From positions 124,001 to 188,000 of the forward strand of contig SCFO01000005.1 in assembly GCA_004078665.1 (NCBI GenBank): DNA of 64,000 nt, read 5' to 3'. The position numbers and the translations under genes were made by a program. The notes under the pieces are model-generated. The model was not told the origin of the DNA. It saw only the letters and a list, made by a program, of their open reading frames with translations, and did not search any database. This DNA comes from Halobacillus fulvus (lineage in GTDB: Bacteria > Bacillota > Bacilli > Bacillales > Halobacillaceae). Of this stretch, positions 43,982-52,891 are shown piece by piece. Within the stretch, counting starts at the first letter, position 1. Each line of letters starts with the position of its first letter.

Positions 43982-46053
43982 TACGTAAGATCACGAAATA
44001 AGCATACTTGATCTTTTCCTTTATTCTTACCGTAGTATAGTGCCCGATCGGAACTACGGAACAAGTCATCCAACGTTGCCCCGTCTTCCGGATAACAAGC
44101 TACCCCAATGGAAAACGAAGAGGCGACCTGGATCCCATGTAGGTCATAGGGCTGACGAAGCTCCTTCAGGATTCTTGAAGCGATAACCCCTGCTTGCTTC
44201 GGACTCGAAATATCGTTTAGAAAAATCGCGAACTCATCTCCGCCGATTCGCCCGATCGAGTCGCCTTTTCGAATACAGGAATGCATCCGGTCTCCTACAA
44301 GCCTCAAAAAGTCATCCCCCATATCATGTCCATACTGATCATTAATTTTTTTAAATCCGTCTCCATCCAAATACAAGAGCGCAAATGAACTCTTCTGCCT
44401 TTTCGCATACTCAATCGCCTGTTCTAAACGATCTTCGAACAGCCTCCGGTTCGGCAAGCCTGTCAAATAATCATAAAAAGCAATCCGCTTCAACTGCTCC
44501 TCATATTGTTTCTGTTTAGAAATGTCACGAGCTACCACTACAATCCGGTTGACGCGCCCATCATCATTCAGCACCGGTGTTCCTCGGCACTCAAACCAGA
44601 CCCAACGACCAGTCTTGCCTTTCAATTTTAACGTTACAGTGAAAGCGTCACCGTGCCATTGACACGCTTCGAATGCTTCCGCCACCTTCTTCAAGTCTTT
44701 TGGAAGCAACAGCTGGGTGACATTATTTTTTGATAGATCCATCGGGTTGTGACCAAAAAACTTCTGAAGCGAAGGAGACGCGTACAGTAAGTCTCCATAC
44801 GGTGAAAAAACGGAAATCATGTCGTTGGAGTGATCCGCAATCAGCCGGAATTTGGACTCACTCTGCCTCAACGCTTCGGCTGCGCGCTCCTTCTCGGTTA
44901 TGTCATCGATCATCACATAAAGCCCTTCATGAACGTTTTGACGAATGATCGGAACTAAATAGACAAATACAACTTTTTCCCCGTCCTCCACAGAAATCTT
45001 CGTCTGGAACCACGTATCCTTTTCCAGCAAAGCACCATTAAGCTGCTCGTTGAACCAATCGGCATGATCCTCTGAAAGCCAGTCTTTAAATGAGGCTTCT
45101 TTCAGCTCATCTTTCGTTTTCTTTAAGAACTGAACAGACGCCGGGTTTGCATTGGTGATGGTACCGTTCAAATCCAATGTGAAAACCGGTTGCGGATTAT
45201 GTTTAAATAACGACTTATAGTGGGATCTGCTGGCCGCGAGTTTTCTTTCACTATTTTTAATTTCTGTCATATCTCTAATAATGGCGCTGATGCCAATCGT
45301 TTCACCGAAGTCATTTTCAATAGGTGATAAACTCATCGAAACATCGATCAGCTCCCCGGTCTTTTTCTTTCGAACCGTTTGAAAATTTGAAACGCCGTTA
45401 TGACGTAAGGCATTAGCAATCAAACTACCGGATTCCTCTATTTTTTCTTCTGGGACAAATGGAAAAGAACCTGTCTGCAGTTCCAGTTTAGTAAAGCCAT
45501 AAAGTTCTTCCATCGCTGCATTCACTTCAAGGACACGGCTTTCTGTATCCATGATCATGATCGCATCCGCTGTATTCTGCATGAGCGAACGGTAGACCGC
45601 GTTGATTTTCTTTAAATCTCTTTCTTTATTCACAATGTCTGTGATGTTTCTTGTGATTGCCAATATATGAGTCACTCCACCTGACGCATCTTTTATAGGC
45701 GTCAAGGATGTGTGACCGCAAAAACTGGTACCGTTTACATTCATCTCATCTTCATAAGTAAAAGGCTCCCGAGATTCAAATACCCTTTGATATTTCTCGA
45801 TTAAATGGGCGGACTTTTCCGGTGGCAGCAAATCTTCGATGTAATAACCTTCCCAGCTTTCTTGTTCAATCGGATGATGAGCCTGGGCCGCTTTGTTGAC
45901 CAGCACGTATTTGAACCGTCTGGATCCATCGACTTCCATTAAAAATATGTAATCCGATATGCCTTCCACCAACAAGTGCAACAATGAGTCTATGGGTAAT
46001 CGACCGGAACCCCCGGGACCTCCCTTTTCCAACAACTTCTGCAACTGTTCCAC
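43981..46053 (-). CDS. PAS-domain diguanylate cyclase
   Basis: 690 residues, no membrane span. Four PAS segments follow one another (about 25-135, 145-265, 280-395 and 405-520), with typical motifs such as AITRNITDIV and VVVARDISKQK closing three of them. A GGDEF domain (about 525-690) follows, with an intact RIGGDEFAIF active site, so c-di-GMP synthesis is expected. There is no EAL domain. The start is a GTG with GAGGGG six bases upstream. The input signal is unknown. Confidence 0.93.
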   Translation of the reverse strand: MEQLQKLLEKGGPGGSGRLPIDSLLHLLVEGISDYIFLMEVDGSRRFKYVLVNKAAQAHHPIEQESWEGYYIEDLLPPEKSAHLIEKYQRVFESREPFTYEDEMNVNGTSFCGHTSLTPIKDASGGVTHILAITRNITDIVNKERDLKKINAVYRSLMQNTADAIMIMDTESRVLEVNAAMEELYGFTKLELQTGSFPFVPEEKIEESGSLIANALRHNGVSNFQTVRKKKTGELIDVSMSLSPIENDFGETIGISAIIRDMTEIKNSERKLAASRSHYKSLFKHNPQPVFTLDLNGTITNANPASVQFLKKTKDELKEASFKDWLSEDHADWFNEQLNGALLEKDTWFQTKISVEDGEKVVFVYLVPIIRQNVHEGLYVMIDDITEKERAAEALRQSESKFRLIADHSNDMISVFSPYGDLLYASPSLQKFFGHNPMDLSKNNVTQLLLPKDLKKVAEAFEACQWHGDAFTVTLKLKGKTGRWVWFECRGTPVLNDDGRVNRIVVVARDISKQKQYEEQLKRIAFYDYLTGLPNRRLFEDRLEQAIEYAKRQKSSFALLYLDGDGFKKINDQYGHDMGDDFLRLVGDRMHSCIRKGDSIGRIGGDEFAIFLNDISSPKQAGVIASRILKELRQPYDLHGIQVASSFSIGVACYPEDGATLDDLFRSSDRALYYGKNKGKDQVCLFRDLT

Positions 46054-46146
46054 AAATATCCCCTCATTTTAATCGACTGTTTTCAATAAATTCCTACTAC
46101 TTCCATCAATGTTTCATTTTACACGAAAACCTCTCGATTTGAAAAT

Positions 46147-46187
46147 AAAAAAAGCAATACGAAACTTTGAGTCGTTCCGCATTGCTT
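46147..46187 (-). terminator. terminator of the siderophore ATPase gene
   Basis: AAGCAATGCGGAACGACT with its near complement, followed by TTTTTTTATT on the minus strand. Confidence 0.85.
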
Positions 46188-46191
46188 CCGG

Positions 46192-47031
46192 TTAAACAAT
46201 TGATTGTTTTTGAGATTGAGCTTCCGCTTGCGCCTGTTTAATCAGACAGCGGCCTTTTCCGTGGGGGATACACATCGGCGTACCAAACAGTGGATCCTGC
46301 CTTACATCGCACGTCATTTCAAAAACATGCTGCATCAGATCACATGTAATGACGTCCTCTGGCTGACCTTGATCGTAAACCGTCTTATCCTTAACCGCAA
46401 TGATATGATCAGCGTACCGGCAAGCAAGGTTGATATCGTGAAGAACCATGACAACAGTACGTCCATTGTCCTGGTTCAAGTCGAATAACAAATCGAGAAT
46501 TTCAATCTGGTGCGTCATATCAAGATATGTTGTAGGCTCATCCAGAAGCAGAATATCTGTATCCTGCGCGAGCGTCATCGCAATCCATGCACGCTGGCGC
46601 TGACCACCAGAAAGGGAATCGACCGTCCGATCCTTAAGCTCCATCAAGTTTGTATCGGCAAGAGCTTTGTTGACCGCCTGCTCATCTTCATCTGACCAGC
46701 GTTTCGCAAACCCTTGATAAGGATAGCGTCCCTGCTTCACCAGCTGATAGACGCTTAATCCCTCGGGAGTCGTTGGACTCTGAGGCAAGATCGCCATTTT
46801 TTTCGCTACGTCTTTTGTTTTCATTTTGGAAATATCTTTATGATCAAGTACGACTTGACCGGATTTAGGTTTTAATAAGCGGGCCATGGAGCGGAGCAGT
46901 GTAGACTTTCCGCAGCCGTTCCCTCCGATTAAAACGGTTACTTTGCCTTTAGGTATTTTCACATCTAATGAATCGATAATGATCGAATCGCCATATCCAA
47001 GTGTCAGGTCGTTCGCTAACAAGGTGTCCAT
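46192..47031 (-). CDS. iron-siderophore ABC transporter ATPase
   Basis: 279 residues, FecE/FhuC type. Walker A GGNGCGKST, signature LSGGQRQRAW, Walker B DILLLDEPTTYLD. The Cys-containing tail (PMCIPHGKGRC) is unusual. No permease or binding protein is nearby, so it probably serves transporters encoded elsewhere, like the lone ATPase YusV of B. subtilis. AGGAGAGG precedes the ATG at 47031. A Fur box and promoter lie upstream. Confidence 0.9.
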   Translation of the reverse strand: MDTLLANDLTLGYGDSIIIDSLDVKIPKGKVTVLIGGNGCGKSTLLRSMARLLKPKSGQVVLDHKDISKMKTKDVAKKMAILPQSPTTPEGLSVYQLVKQGRYPYQGFAKRWSDEDEQAVNKALADTNLMELKDRTVDSLSGGQRQRAWIAMTLAQDTDILLLDEPTTYLDMTHQIEILDLLFDLNQDNGRTVVMVLHDINLACRYADHIIAVKDKTVYDQGQPEDVITCDLMQHVFEMTCDVRQDPLFGTPMCIPHGKGRCLIKQAQAEAQSQKQSIV

Positions 47032-47099
47032 AATCTCGACCTCTCCTTTATATATACCCATGTATGTTCATACTCGTATCTTTTTTACCTTTAATTCTA

Positions 47100-47149
47100 A
47101 GTTTATTGACTATTCCCTCTCATGTCAATGACTATGAGAATCATTTTCA
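47100..47149 (-). promoter_or_regulatory. Fur-controlled promoter of the siderophore ATPase
   Basis: Fur box TGAGAAT-C-ATTTTCA (47135-47149), the 7-1-7 pattern with two changes from TGATAAT-N-ATTATCA. The promoter on the minus strand is TTGACA (47123-47128), 17 bases, TAAACT (47100-47105). The box lies just upstream of the -35, so iron repression is expected. Confidence 0.85.
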
Positions 47150-47186
47150 TCCAGTCCGCCCATTAATCCCGGGTATACTTAGGCTC

Positions 47187-47224
47187 AATAAAAAGACGAA
47201 AGCCTGCTATTAGCGCTCTCGTCT
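47187..47224 (-). terminator. terminator of the small membrane protein gene
   Basis: AGACGAGAGC and GCTTTCGTCT arms followed by TTTTTATTG on the minus strand. Confidence 0.78.
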
Positions 47225-47234
47225 CATGTATGAC

Positions 47235-47420
47235 CTAAAGATTTTTGGTAAGCTTCGGATCGTTGGATTTGTTTCCTGCACCTTGTGTAATGTAGATCTC
47301 TTCCAAGACAGCCCGTTCGTCCTTCACATCTTTTCCTTCTGTCTGCACTTTACGTTTGCGTTCAAAATAAATGGACAAGGCGATCAATCCTGCTGGAATT
47401 AGAAGTAGTAGCCACAACAT
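47235..47420 (-). CDS. small single-span membrane protein
   Basis: 61 residues. One N-terminal membrane helix (about 2-20) followed by ERKRK and a polar charged tail. GGGAGG stands eight bases before the ATG, and a terminator follows. Function unknown. Confidence 0.65.
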   Translation of the reverse strand: MLWLLLLIPAGLIALSIYFERKRKVQTEGKDVKDERAVLEEIYITQGAGNKSNDPKLTKNL

Positions 47421-47528
47421 GTAAAAACCCTCCCAGGATTTTTTGGCTTACACTTTATCTATTCCCGGATTCAAGGAATTTATGCCTTTTTAACACATAA
47501 CAGGCCACTTGACCCATATTTTGTCATA

Positions 47529-48169
47529 TTAAGTTTTCTGCCTCAACCGTTTCACTTCCGAGCGCAATTCTTCTAGTTCTTTCACTAATTCCGTTACCAT
47601 ATCATCACTTTTCCTGAGCTCTTCATTCATAATCTGAATCGCTTCCTCCTCCCAGTTAAAAGGGTCTCCGTTCGAAGGTGTGACCGGAAGATTCTCATAG
47701 ACGATCCCGTCCGCTTCCTCATTCGGTTGAAAGTAAATCACGACCTCACATCCCTCATCCCCAACTGCAATCCTTTTTCTCAAATGGACTTTTCCGTATC
47801 CCATTCTTCTAGAAGCTATTCCACCGAACACGCTCGATGTCATCATACATAAATGGGGAGCATCCTTCACAACCTCGCCGAACGGGCATTCTTTAGCCGT
47901 GACAATGACCCGATCCTGATGTACTTCTTTTATCTGAAAATGACCTCCGATTGAATTTTTCACATCGACGATTACCTCCGCATACTGATCAGGCGACCAG
48001 CGGGAATGGTTGTCGCTATAAAAGGTTTCCATCCACTCCCCTGTTTAATACCGAGTTGACGGATATATTCTTCTGCTTGTTTTCCGATCGTCCGTTCATG
48101 CAGGTGGGCATATTGTGTAATCAATTTAGACAAAAACATCGTACTGGATAGCTTTGACGACTGATTCAT
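47529..48169 (-). pseudogene. frameshifted cysteine-motif protein (MetOD1-like)
   Basis: Two overlapping frames appear to be one gene. The first (from ATG 48169, AGGAGG eight bases upstream) reads MNQSSKLSS...RQLGIKQG and then leaves the protein-like pattern. The second (47529-48032) continues from ETFYSDNHSRW to the end, with CPFGEVV and a coiled-coil tail. Adding one C to the C4 run at 48037-48040 would join them as IKQGEWMETFY. The CPFG motif and size suggest the methanogen-output-domain-1 family; uncertain. It may be a true lesion or a sequencing error. Confidence 0.6.
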
Positions 48170-48262
48170 GTGAAGCGCCTCCTGGAAGCCTTTTCTTCTA
48201 TTATAAACTACATCCTAACATTCAACGAATGAAGATCCTCGAAGATACCAAACATTCCCTTA

Positions 48263-48294
48263 TAAGACAATCTTCGCGAAAGTAATTTGTCTTA
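48263..48294 (+). promoter_or_regulatory. inverted repeat before the Crp/Fnr gene
   Basis: TAAGACAA-N16-TTGTCTTA, 24 bases before a TATAAT (48318-48323). It could be an operator for the regulator itself. No -35 box at the usual distance was seen, as expected for activated promoters. Confidence 0.4.
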
Positions 48295-48461
48295 CATTAT
48301 TTTTTGAAAGTATATCTTATAATAAAATGATCGAATCAAAAGGCTAGTGGGAACCATGACATCTAAGCCGGCAAAGAGGAAACAATGGAATGATTACGGG
48401 ACCATTCTAGCGTATAATAAAACCACTCCTACATACGTTTAATTTTAAATGAGGTGTAAAC

Positions 48462-49142
48462 ATGGATAAACTAAGCTTATTATCACAAATCAGTTTGTTC
48501 GAGGAACTGTCCAAAGATGAATTGATGAGCATCGACAAAATGAGTGAAATGAGCCCCGTAAAAAAAGGCACCCTCATCGTTTCTCCTGACCACCCGATGG
48601 ATGCCTTGTTCCTCCTGAAAAAAGGACAGGTGAGACTATACCGGATGAACGAAGAAGGAAAGCAGTTCACGCTAGATATTCTGGTTGACGGAAACATCTT
48701 CGGAGAGACCTCCACGATCAGCTTGACCGATGATCAGACATACGCAGAAGCGATGACGGACACTTATGTATGTACGATGAGCCGGAATGACTATGAACAA
48801 TTCATTCAGCAAAACCCTCATGTGGCTCTTAAACTGATCGACATTCTCTCTTCACGATTGAAAGATTTGTACAGCATGAGTGAAAAAATTGCGTTAAGCA
48901 GCGTCAAGCATAAGCTGTTGTATCTATTATTAATGCTCAGTCAAAAAAATGGTCGGCGGAAGAAAAACTGGCAAACCATCGAGATGAAGCTGACTCATCA
49001 AGACCTTGCGAATATGATCGGCTCAACGCGCGAAACGACAAGTGCCATCATGAGCCAGCTCAAAAAAGAAGGGTATATAAAAAAAGGCCTGTACTTGGCG
49101 ATAGACGCTGACAAAACACAAGAATTCCTCCGCCTTTCCTAA
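48462..49142 (+). CDS. Crp/Fnr-family transcription regulator
   Basis: 226 residues. N-terminal cyclic-nucleotide-binding fold (about 15-125) and a C-terminal winged helix (about 150-215) with the recognition helix in IGSTRETTSAIMSQLKK. There is no cysteine cluster as in Fnr, and the only Cys is in the barrel, so oxygen sensing by an iron-sulfur centre is unlikely. GAGGTG stands before the ATG. The adjacent thioredoxin-like gene points the other way. Confidence 0.9.
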   Translation: MDKLSLLSQISLFEELSKDELMSIDKMSEMSPVKKGTLIVSPDHPMDALFLLKKGQVRLYRMNEEGKQFTLDILVDGNIFGETSTISLTDDQTYAEAMTDTYVCTMSRNDYEQFIQQNPHVALKLIDILSSRLKDLYSMSEKIALSSVKHKLLYLLLMLSQKNGRRKKNWQTIEMKLTHQDLANMIGSTRETTSAIMSQLKKEGYIKKGLYLAIDADKTQEFLRLS

Positions 49143-49152
49143 CATAACCATT

Positions 49153-49188
49153 CGACAGCTTCTCGCCTTGAAGGAACAGAAGCTGTCT
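49153..49188 (+). terminator. terminator of the Crp/Fnr gene
   Basis: GACAGCTTCT and AGAAGCTGTC arms with a weak T-rich tail. Confidence 0.6.
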
Positions 49189-49201
49189 GTTTCATTATGG
49201 A

Positions 49202-49420
49202 TCAACTTTTCATTCTTAAAATGTTACGACCTACTAATATTCCCTGGTCATGCACGAAAACAGGGACGTACACTTCACCTGTCAGCTTTTTCAACTTCTC
49301 GCGTGCGTCATATTCTTCTATAATGTTCCGCTTCTCATACTGAATCCGATGCTCATTCAAGTGCTTAAGCACCTGTGCACACACAGGACATCCATCCATC
49401 ATATAAAGCACACTCATCAT
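49202..49420 (-). CDS. glutaredoxin family protein
   Basis: 72 residues of thioredoxin fold with CPVC at 11-14 and the cis-proline motif YVPVFVHD. Distinct from the CPLC protein at 2647. The two first codons are both ATG. Partner unknown. Confidence 0.82.
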   Translation of the reverse strand: MMSVLYMMDGCPVCAQVLKHLNEHRIQYEKRNIIEEYDAREKLKKLTGEVYVPVFVHDQGILVGRNILRMKS

Positions 49421-49498
49421 CTCGCCCCTTTTATCCGGTCATTCTGATCTTACGTTTAGTTTAAGGAAAGACCTAAAACAACACAGTAAGGTACGTTA

Positions 49499-49550
49499 CA
49501 AAAAAAAGCGCGTGTAATCTGCTTCCTTTGGAACAGATTTCCACGCGCCC
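49499..49550 (-). terminator. minJ terminator
   Basis: GCGCGTG with CACGCGC, extended by AATCTG/CAGATT, followed by TTTTTTTTG on the minus strand. Confidence 0.88.
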
Positions 49551-49555
49551 ACCAT

Positions 49556-50737
49556 TTAAAAGAAACCGACGGACTTTTCGAGAACTGGAGGCTCCACAAA
49601 CACAATCCCCATCTCGTGATGCTCCCCTTCATACATCGCCCGCTGAACATAGCGTTTTTCCCCTGTCTCATCTCTTACTTCAAGCTTATTGAAGCCGCCA
49701 TTGGCCTGTAAGGCTTCATAAAACTGTTGTTCCGTACGGGTCGGTCTGCCGTTGACCCGCTCGATCGTGTCACCGGGGATGAGTTCCAATTGAGCGGCAG
49801 GACTTCCGGGAATGATGCCGAGAATGCGAAGCCCGGAGTTTGTCGATGAAAAGAAAGGAGACCCTTCTTCCCTTAACCGGTGCCGGATATAAATCCATTC
49901 ACGCCCGATCAGGCTGATTAAAAACGCTGCAACAACAAGTGAGGACCAAAATATACTGGCAATCGCGACAGCAAAGACGAGGCCTGCTAATAGAAACGTA
50001 TGGCGTCCAATTGCTTTCCCTGCTTTTTCAGGCGTCTGCCCTTTGACCACCCATTCGAACCCCGTCACAAACGGGATAAGAATAAGTCCATAGCTCTCAC
50101 CGCCAACGGAGAGCAGCGGCCACCATTCAGCAAATGGCTCAATGGCTCCGCCTGGTAAAAGCGTAAAAAACGGGATAACGATCATTTTTTTCGAACGATG
50201 CTGACCAATCCACATCCCCCGGCTCCCCTTACTCCGTTCCGGAAACGTCTGATCCGGCGAAGTACGAAGCAGAACAAAGGCTTCGACGAAGAGCATCAGG
50301 CTTAAAAGGATGGCAAGTACAGGTGGAGCGACGACCTCCGCTTTCTCCATCCACTGAAAATTCCCGTTTAAATAAGGCAAAGCGAAAAGAAAGAGCCCCG
50401 CGATCCCTATCGTATAAGCAGCTGAAATTCGCGTGAAATTTTTAAAAACGCTAAGCACGAGAAGGAGAACAGCTAGGCCCAATAGGAGAGGAACCGTCAT
50501 GACGAGACCCCCAGCCACTGCAAGCAGGCTGGCGAACAGACCGCCAATCAATGAGACTCTCCACGTTCCCTTCCACTCCGAAAATACAGGAAAAAGCCGC
50601 ATTCCAAACTGTTTCCGCTCTTGTTTGATTCTTGCTCGGGATGCGAACCAGATCATGAGTAAGGCTATGTATAAAAATGGATATGTAAACATTCGTCCTA
50701 TTCCCTCTAGGGATTCGTTCAGCCAAATTTCCAACAT
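49556..50737 (-). CDS. minJ: cell division topological determinant MinJ
   Basis: 393 residues, close to B. subtilis MinJ. About seven membrane spans fill the first 290 residues. A PDZ domain follows (about 295-370, with LRILGIIPGSPAAQ and GDTIERVNGRP). MinJ links DivIVA at the poles with MinCD. Synteny with ctpB and ftsE supports the call. Repeat copy F lies between it and ctpB. Confidence 0.9.
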   Translation of the reverse strand: MLEIWLNESLEGIGRMFTYPFLYIALLMIWFASRARIKQERKQFGMRLFPVFSEWKGTWRVSLIGGLFASLLAVAGGLVMTVPLLLGLAVLLLVLSVFKNFTRISAAYTIGIAGLFLFALPYLNGNFQWMEKAEVVAPPVLAILLSLMLFVEAFVLLRTSPDQTFPERSKGSRGMWIGQHRSKKMIVIPFFTLLPGGAIEPFAEWWPLLSVGGESYGLILIPFVTGFEWVVKGQTPEKAGKAIGRHTFLLAGLVFAVAIASIFWSSLVVAAFLISLIGREWIYIRHRLREEGSPFFSSTNSGLRILGIIPGSPAAQLELIPGDTIERVNGRPTRTEQQFYEALQANGGFNKLEVRDETGEKRYVQRAMYEGEHHEMGIVFVEPPVLEKSVGFF

Positions 50738-50807
50738 TCGATCTCTCCTTGTAATGACTTAATGATGTATAAATAGCTTATTCGCTTCCATCACCTTTGT
50801 AAGAATG

Positions 50808-50928
50808 TGGAGGTACGGGAAATCACTCGCTTTCCATGGCGGACGCTGAGCTTCCTCGTCACTTCGCTCCTGCGGGATCTCAGCCTGTCCTATCTTCCCA
50901 TAGGAGTCTCGCAATTTCCCGTACCACC
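50808..50928 (+). repeat. dispersed palindromic element, copy F
   Basis: Lacks the outer GTTTCC/GGAAAC ends. The terminal stem GGTACGGGAAAT pairs perfectly with ATTTCCCGTACC although both differ from copies A-D, and the inner stem is GGAC/GTCC in place of GGGC/GCCC. It lies in the 415-base spacer between minJ and ctpB; the rest (50929-51103) shows nothing recognisable. Confidence 0.9.
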
Positions 50929-51103
50929 TACTTAATTAAGCATATGGAAAAACAACATAAATGTGTCTTAAGATGTAGTCATGAGAAACAGCTTACGGCT
51001 GAATTCTTTTAGCCTAAGGATACAAAGACCCTCATAGGCAAAAAAACATTTGCACTTCTTACTAGTCCATTATAAAGCTTCATGCATCCAACAGCGATAG
51101 GTA

Positions 51104-51130
51104 GAAAAAACCCGCAGTCGGGAGACTGCG
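51104..51130 (-). terminator. ctpB terminator
   Basis: CCGCAGTC-TCCC-GACTGCGG followed by GTTTTTTC on the minus strand. Confidence 0.9.
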
Positions 51131-51152
51131 GATTTAATTCGTCATGTGGTTG

Positions 51153-52655
51153 CTATTCGAATAGAACATCCAATGCTTTTTGCATTTGGCGGTCGTTCTC
51201 TTCATTGCGTACCTTTTCAATGATTTGTTCTTCGATCTTGCCACCGGTTTCTTCATCGACTTCACCGGTTGTTTCAACGTCAGCGTCCGCTTGGAATTCC
51301 TCCACCGCTTCTTCTGTCTGTTCATCAAAGAATCCATCGGTACGGCCCGGATCATAGCCGAGACCTTCAAGCATCACCTGAATGTTTTTCACTTGATCAC
51401 TATTGTCATTGAACTTAAGCGACTCTTCCACTTCTACAGGGTTGGTGTAGAAGTATTCCGGCTGCTTCACTTCAACTGTCGGCTCTACACCTTCTTCATG
51501 AATCCAGTTACCGTCCGGTGTCAGCCACTTGAACAATGTCAGCTTAATTGTACTTCCGTCTTGAAGCGGAACCGCCTGCTGGACAGTTCCTTTTCCAAAG
51601 GTTTGCGTTCCGACGAGTTCATACCCTCCGGCTTCCTGCATCGTTGCAGCCAAGATTTCAGAGGCTGATGCGCTTCCTTCGTCCATCAATACAGTAATCG
51701 GGTAATCCTTTTGTTCTGAACGGTTGGAGAAGTAGCGGGATTTCTCTCCGTTACGATCTTCCACCTGAACAATCGGCTTCTCATCCGTAATAAACTCTTT
51801 CAAAATCTCCTGAACATCCGTGAACAATCCACCAGGGTTGCCGCGGACATCGATGACGAGACCTTCAATGTCTTCACTTTCAAGCTTCTCAAGTGCGTCA
51901 TGAAATTCATCCGATGTTTTTTCTGAGAACGATGTAATTTCGATGACCCCTGCTTTTTTACCGTCTACGGTTTTTGTATCGGAGTACACCGTTTCTAACG
52001 GAATGTCATCGCGTACGATATCGATATTGAGCGGGTCACTGACTCCCGGGCGATCGACTTGAAGGGTAACCTCTGTCCCTTTTTCTCCCCGGATCTTGAG
52101 CACCGCTTCATACAAGTCGAGTCCTTCCACACTATTGCCATCGACCTTCAAAATCTGATCGTTCGGCTTCAGTCCTGCCTTTTCGGCTGGTGACCCTTTG
52201 ATTGGAGCGACAATCGTCACTTTATCATTGACCATACTGACCTCGGCACCGATTCCTTGGAAAGAAGATTCGATCGACTGGTTGAACTGCTCCATCGTTT
52301 CCGGATCCATATAGACACTATAAGGATCTTCCAATGTGTCGAGCATGCCTTGAACAGCGCCTTCGATCAACTGCTGCTCGTCGACCTCTTCAACGTAATT
52401 TTCTTTAATGATGCTGAACGCTTGTTCAACTTTTTCAAGCTCAGCGTCTCCGCCTGCCATTTGTTTAATAAATTCCATCTGCTCTTCCTCCGACAAGCTT
52501 CCAAACGTTTCGGCCCCTTCATCCGCATTCGCTAACCGTTCCGACTGCGAGTCTCCTCCGTTTGCAAAATATTCAATGCCTATATAAGAGCCGGCAGCTC
52601 CTAAAAGGACCGCAAGCGCCATGAGGAGCGCGATCACACGCGGTTTGACATTCAT
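51153..52655 (-). CDS. ctpB: carboxy-terminal processing protease
   Basis: S41 peptidase, 500 residues, with an N-terminal signal anchor (about 8-28), PDZ domain (about 115-195), tail-specific protease domain with the catalytic Ser in DEGSASASE and Lys in GKGTVQQ, and a C-terminal peptidoglycan-binding-like region (about 415-470). In B. subtilis CtpB cleaves SpoIVFA during sporulation. The ATG at 52655 has GAAGG upstream, and an in-frame GTG nine bases earlier is possible. Confidence 0.93.
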   Translation of the reverse strand: MNVKPRVIALLMALAVLLGAAGSYIGIEYFANGGDSQSERLANADEGAETFGSLSEEEQMEFIKQMAGGDAELEKVEQAFSIIKENYVEEVDEQQLIEGAVQGMLDTLEDPYSVYMDPETMEQFNQSIESSFQGIGAEVSMVNDKVTIVAPIKGSPAEKAGLKPNDQILKVDGNSVEGLDLYEAVLKIRGEKGTEVTLQVDRPGVSDPLNIDIVRDDIPLETVYSDTKTVDGKKAGVIEITSFSEKTSDEFHDALEKLESEDIEGLVIDVRGNPGGLFTDVQEILKEFITDEKPIVQVEDRNGEKSRYFSNRSEQKDYPITVLMDEGSASASEILAATMQEAGGYELVGTQTFGKGTVQQAVPLQDGSTIKLTLFKWLTPDGNWIHEEGVEPTVEVKQPEYFYTNPVEVEESLKFNDNSDQVKNIQVMLEGLGYDPGRTDGFFDEQTEEAVEEFQADADVETTGEVDEETGGKIEEQIIEKVRNEENDRQMQKALDVLFE

Positions 52656-52854
52656 CGCCTTCACCCTTCTGTTTTGAATTTCCTGTTGCCTCTATACTAG
52701 CAAAAAAGCCTGATGACCGTAAATGAATGATTCCCAGTCATCATAGCCTATGCGACGCACAAATAAAGCATGTCCCGTCCAATTTTTTAAATCATTGTTA
52801 TACCATTTTATTCTAGCATGGAAACGGTACCTTTTTGCACCCTTTTTACAGAAT

Positions 52855-52889
52855 CACGAAAAAAGACTGCCCCTCTGGACAGTCTTTAT
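52855..52889 (-). terminator. ftsE terminator
   Basis: AAAGACTG and CAGTCTTT arms followed by TTT on the minus strand, starting three bases after the ftsE stop. It closes the unit where ftsX would be expected. Confidence 0.88.
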
Positions 52890-52891
52890 GA

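Noticed and set aside
48357-48443. 28-codon frame before the Crp/Fnr gene
   Set aside because: Weak ribosome site and no sign of conservation visible from one sequence.
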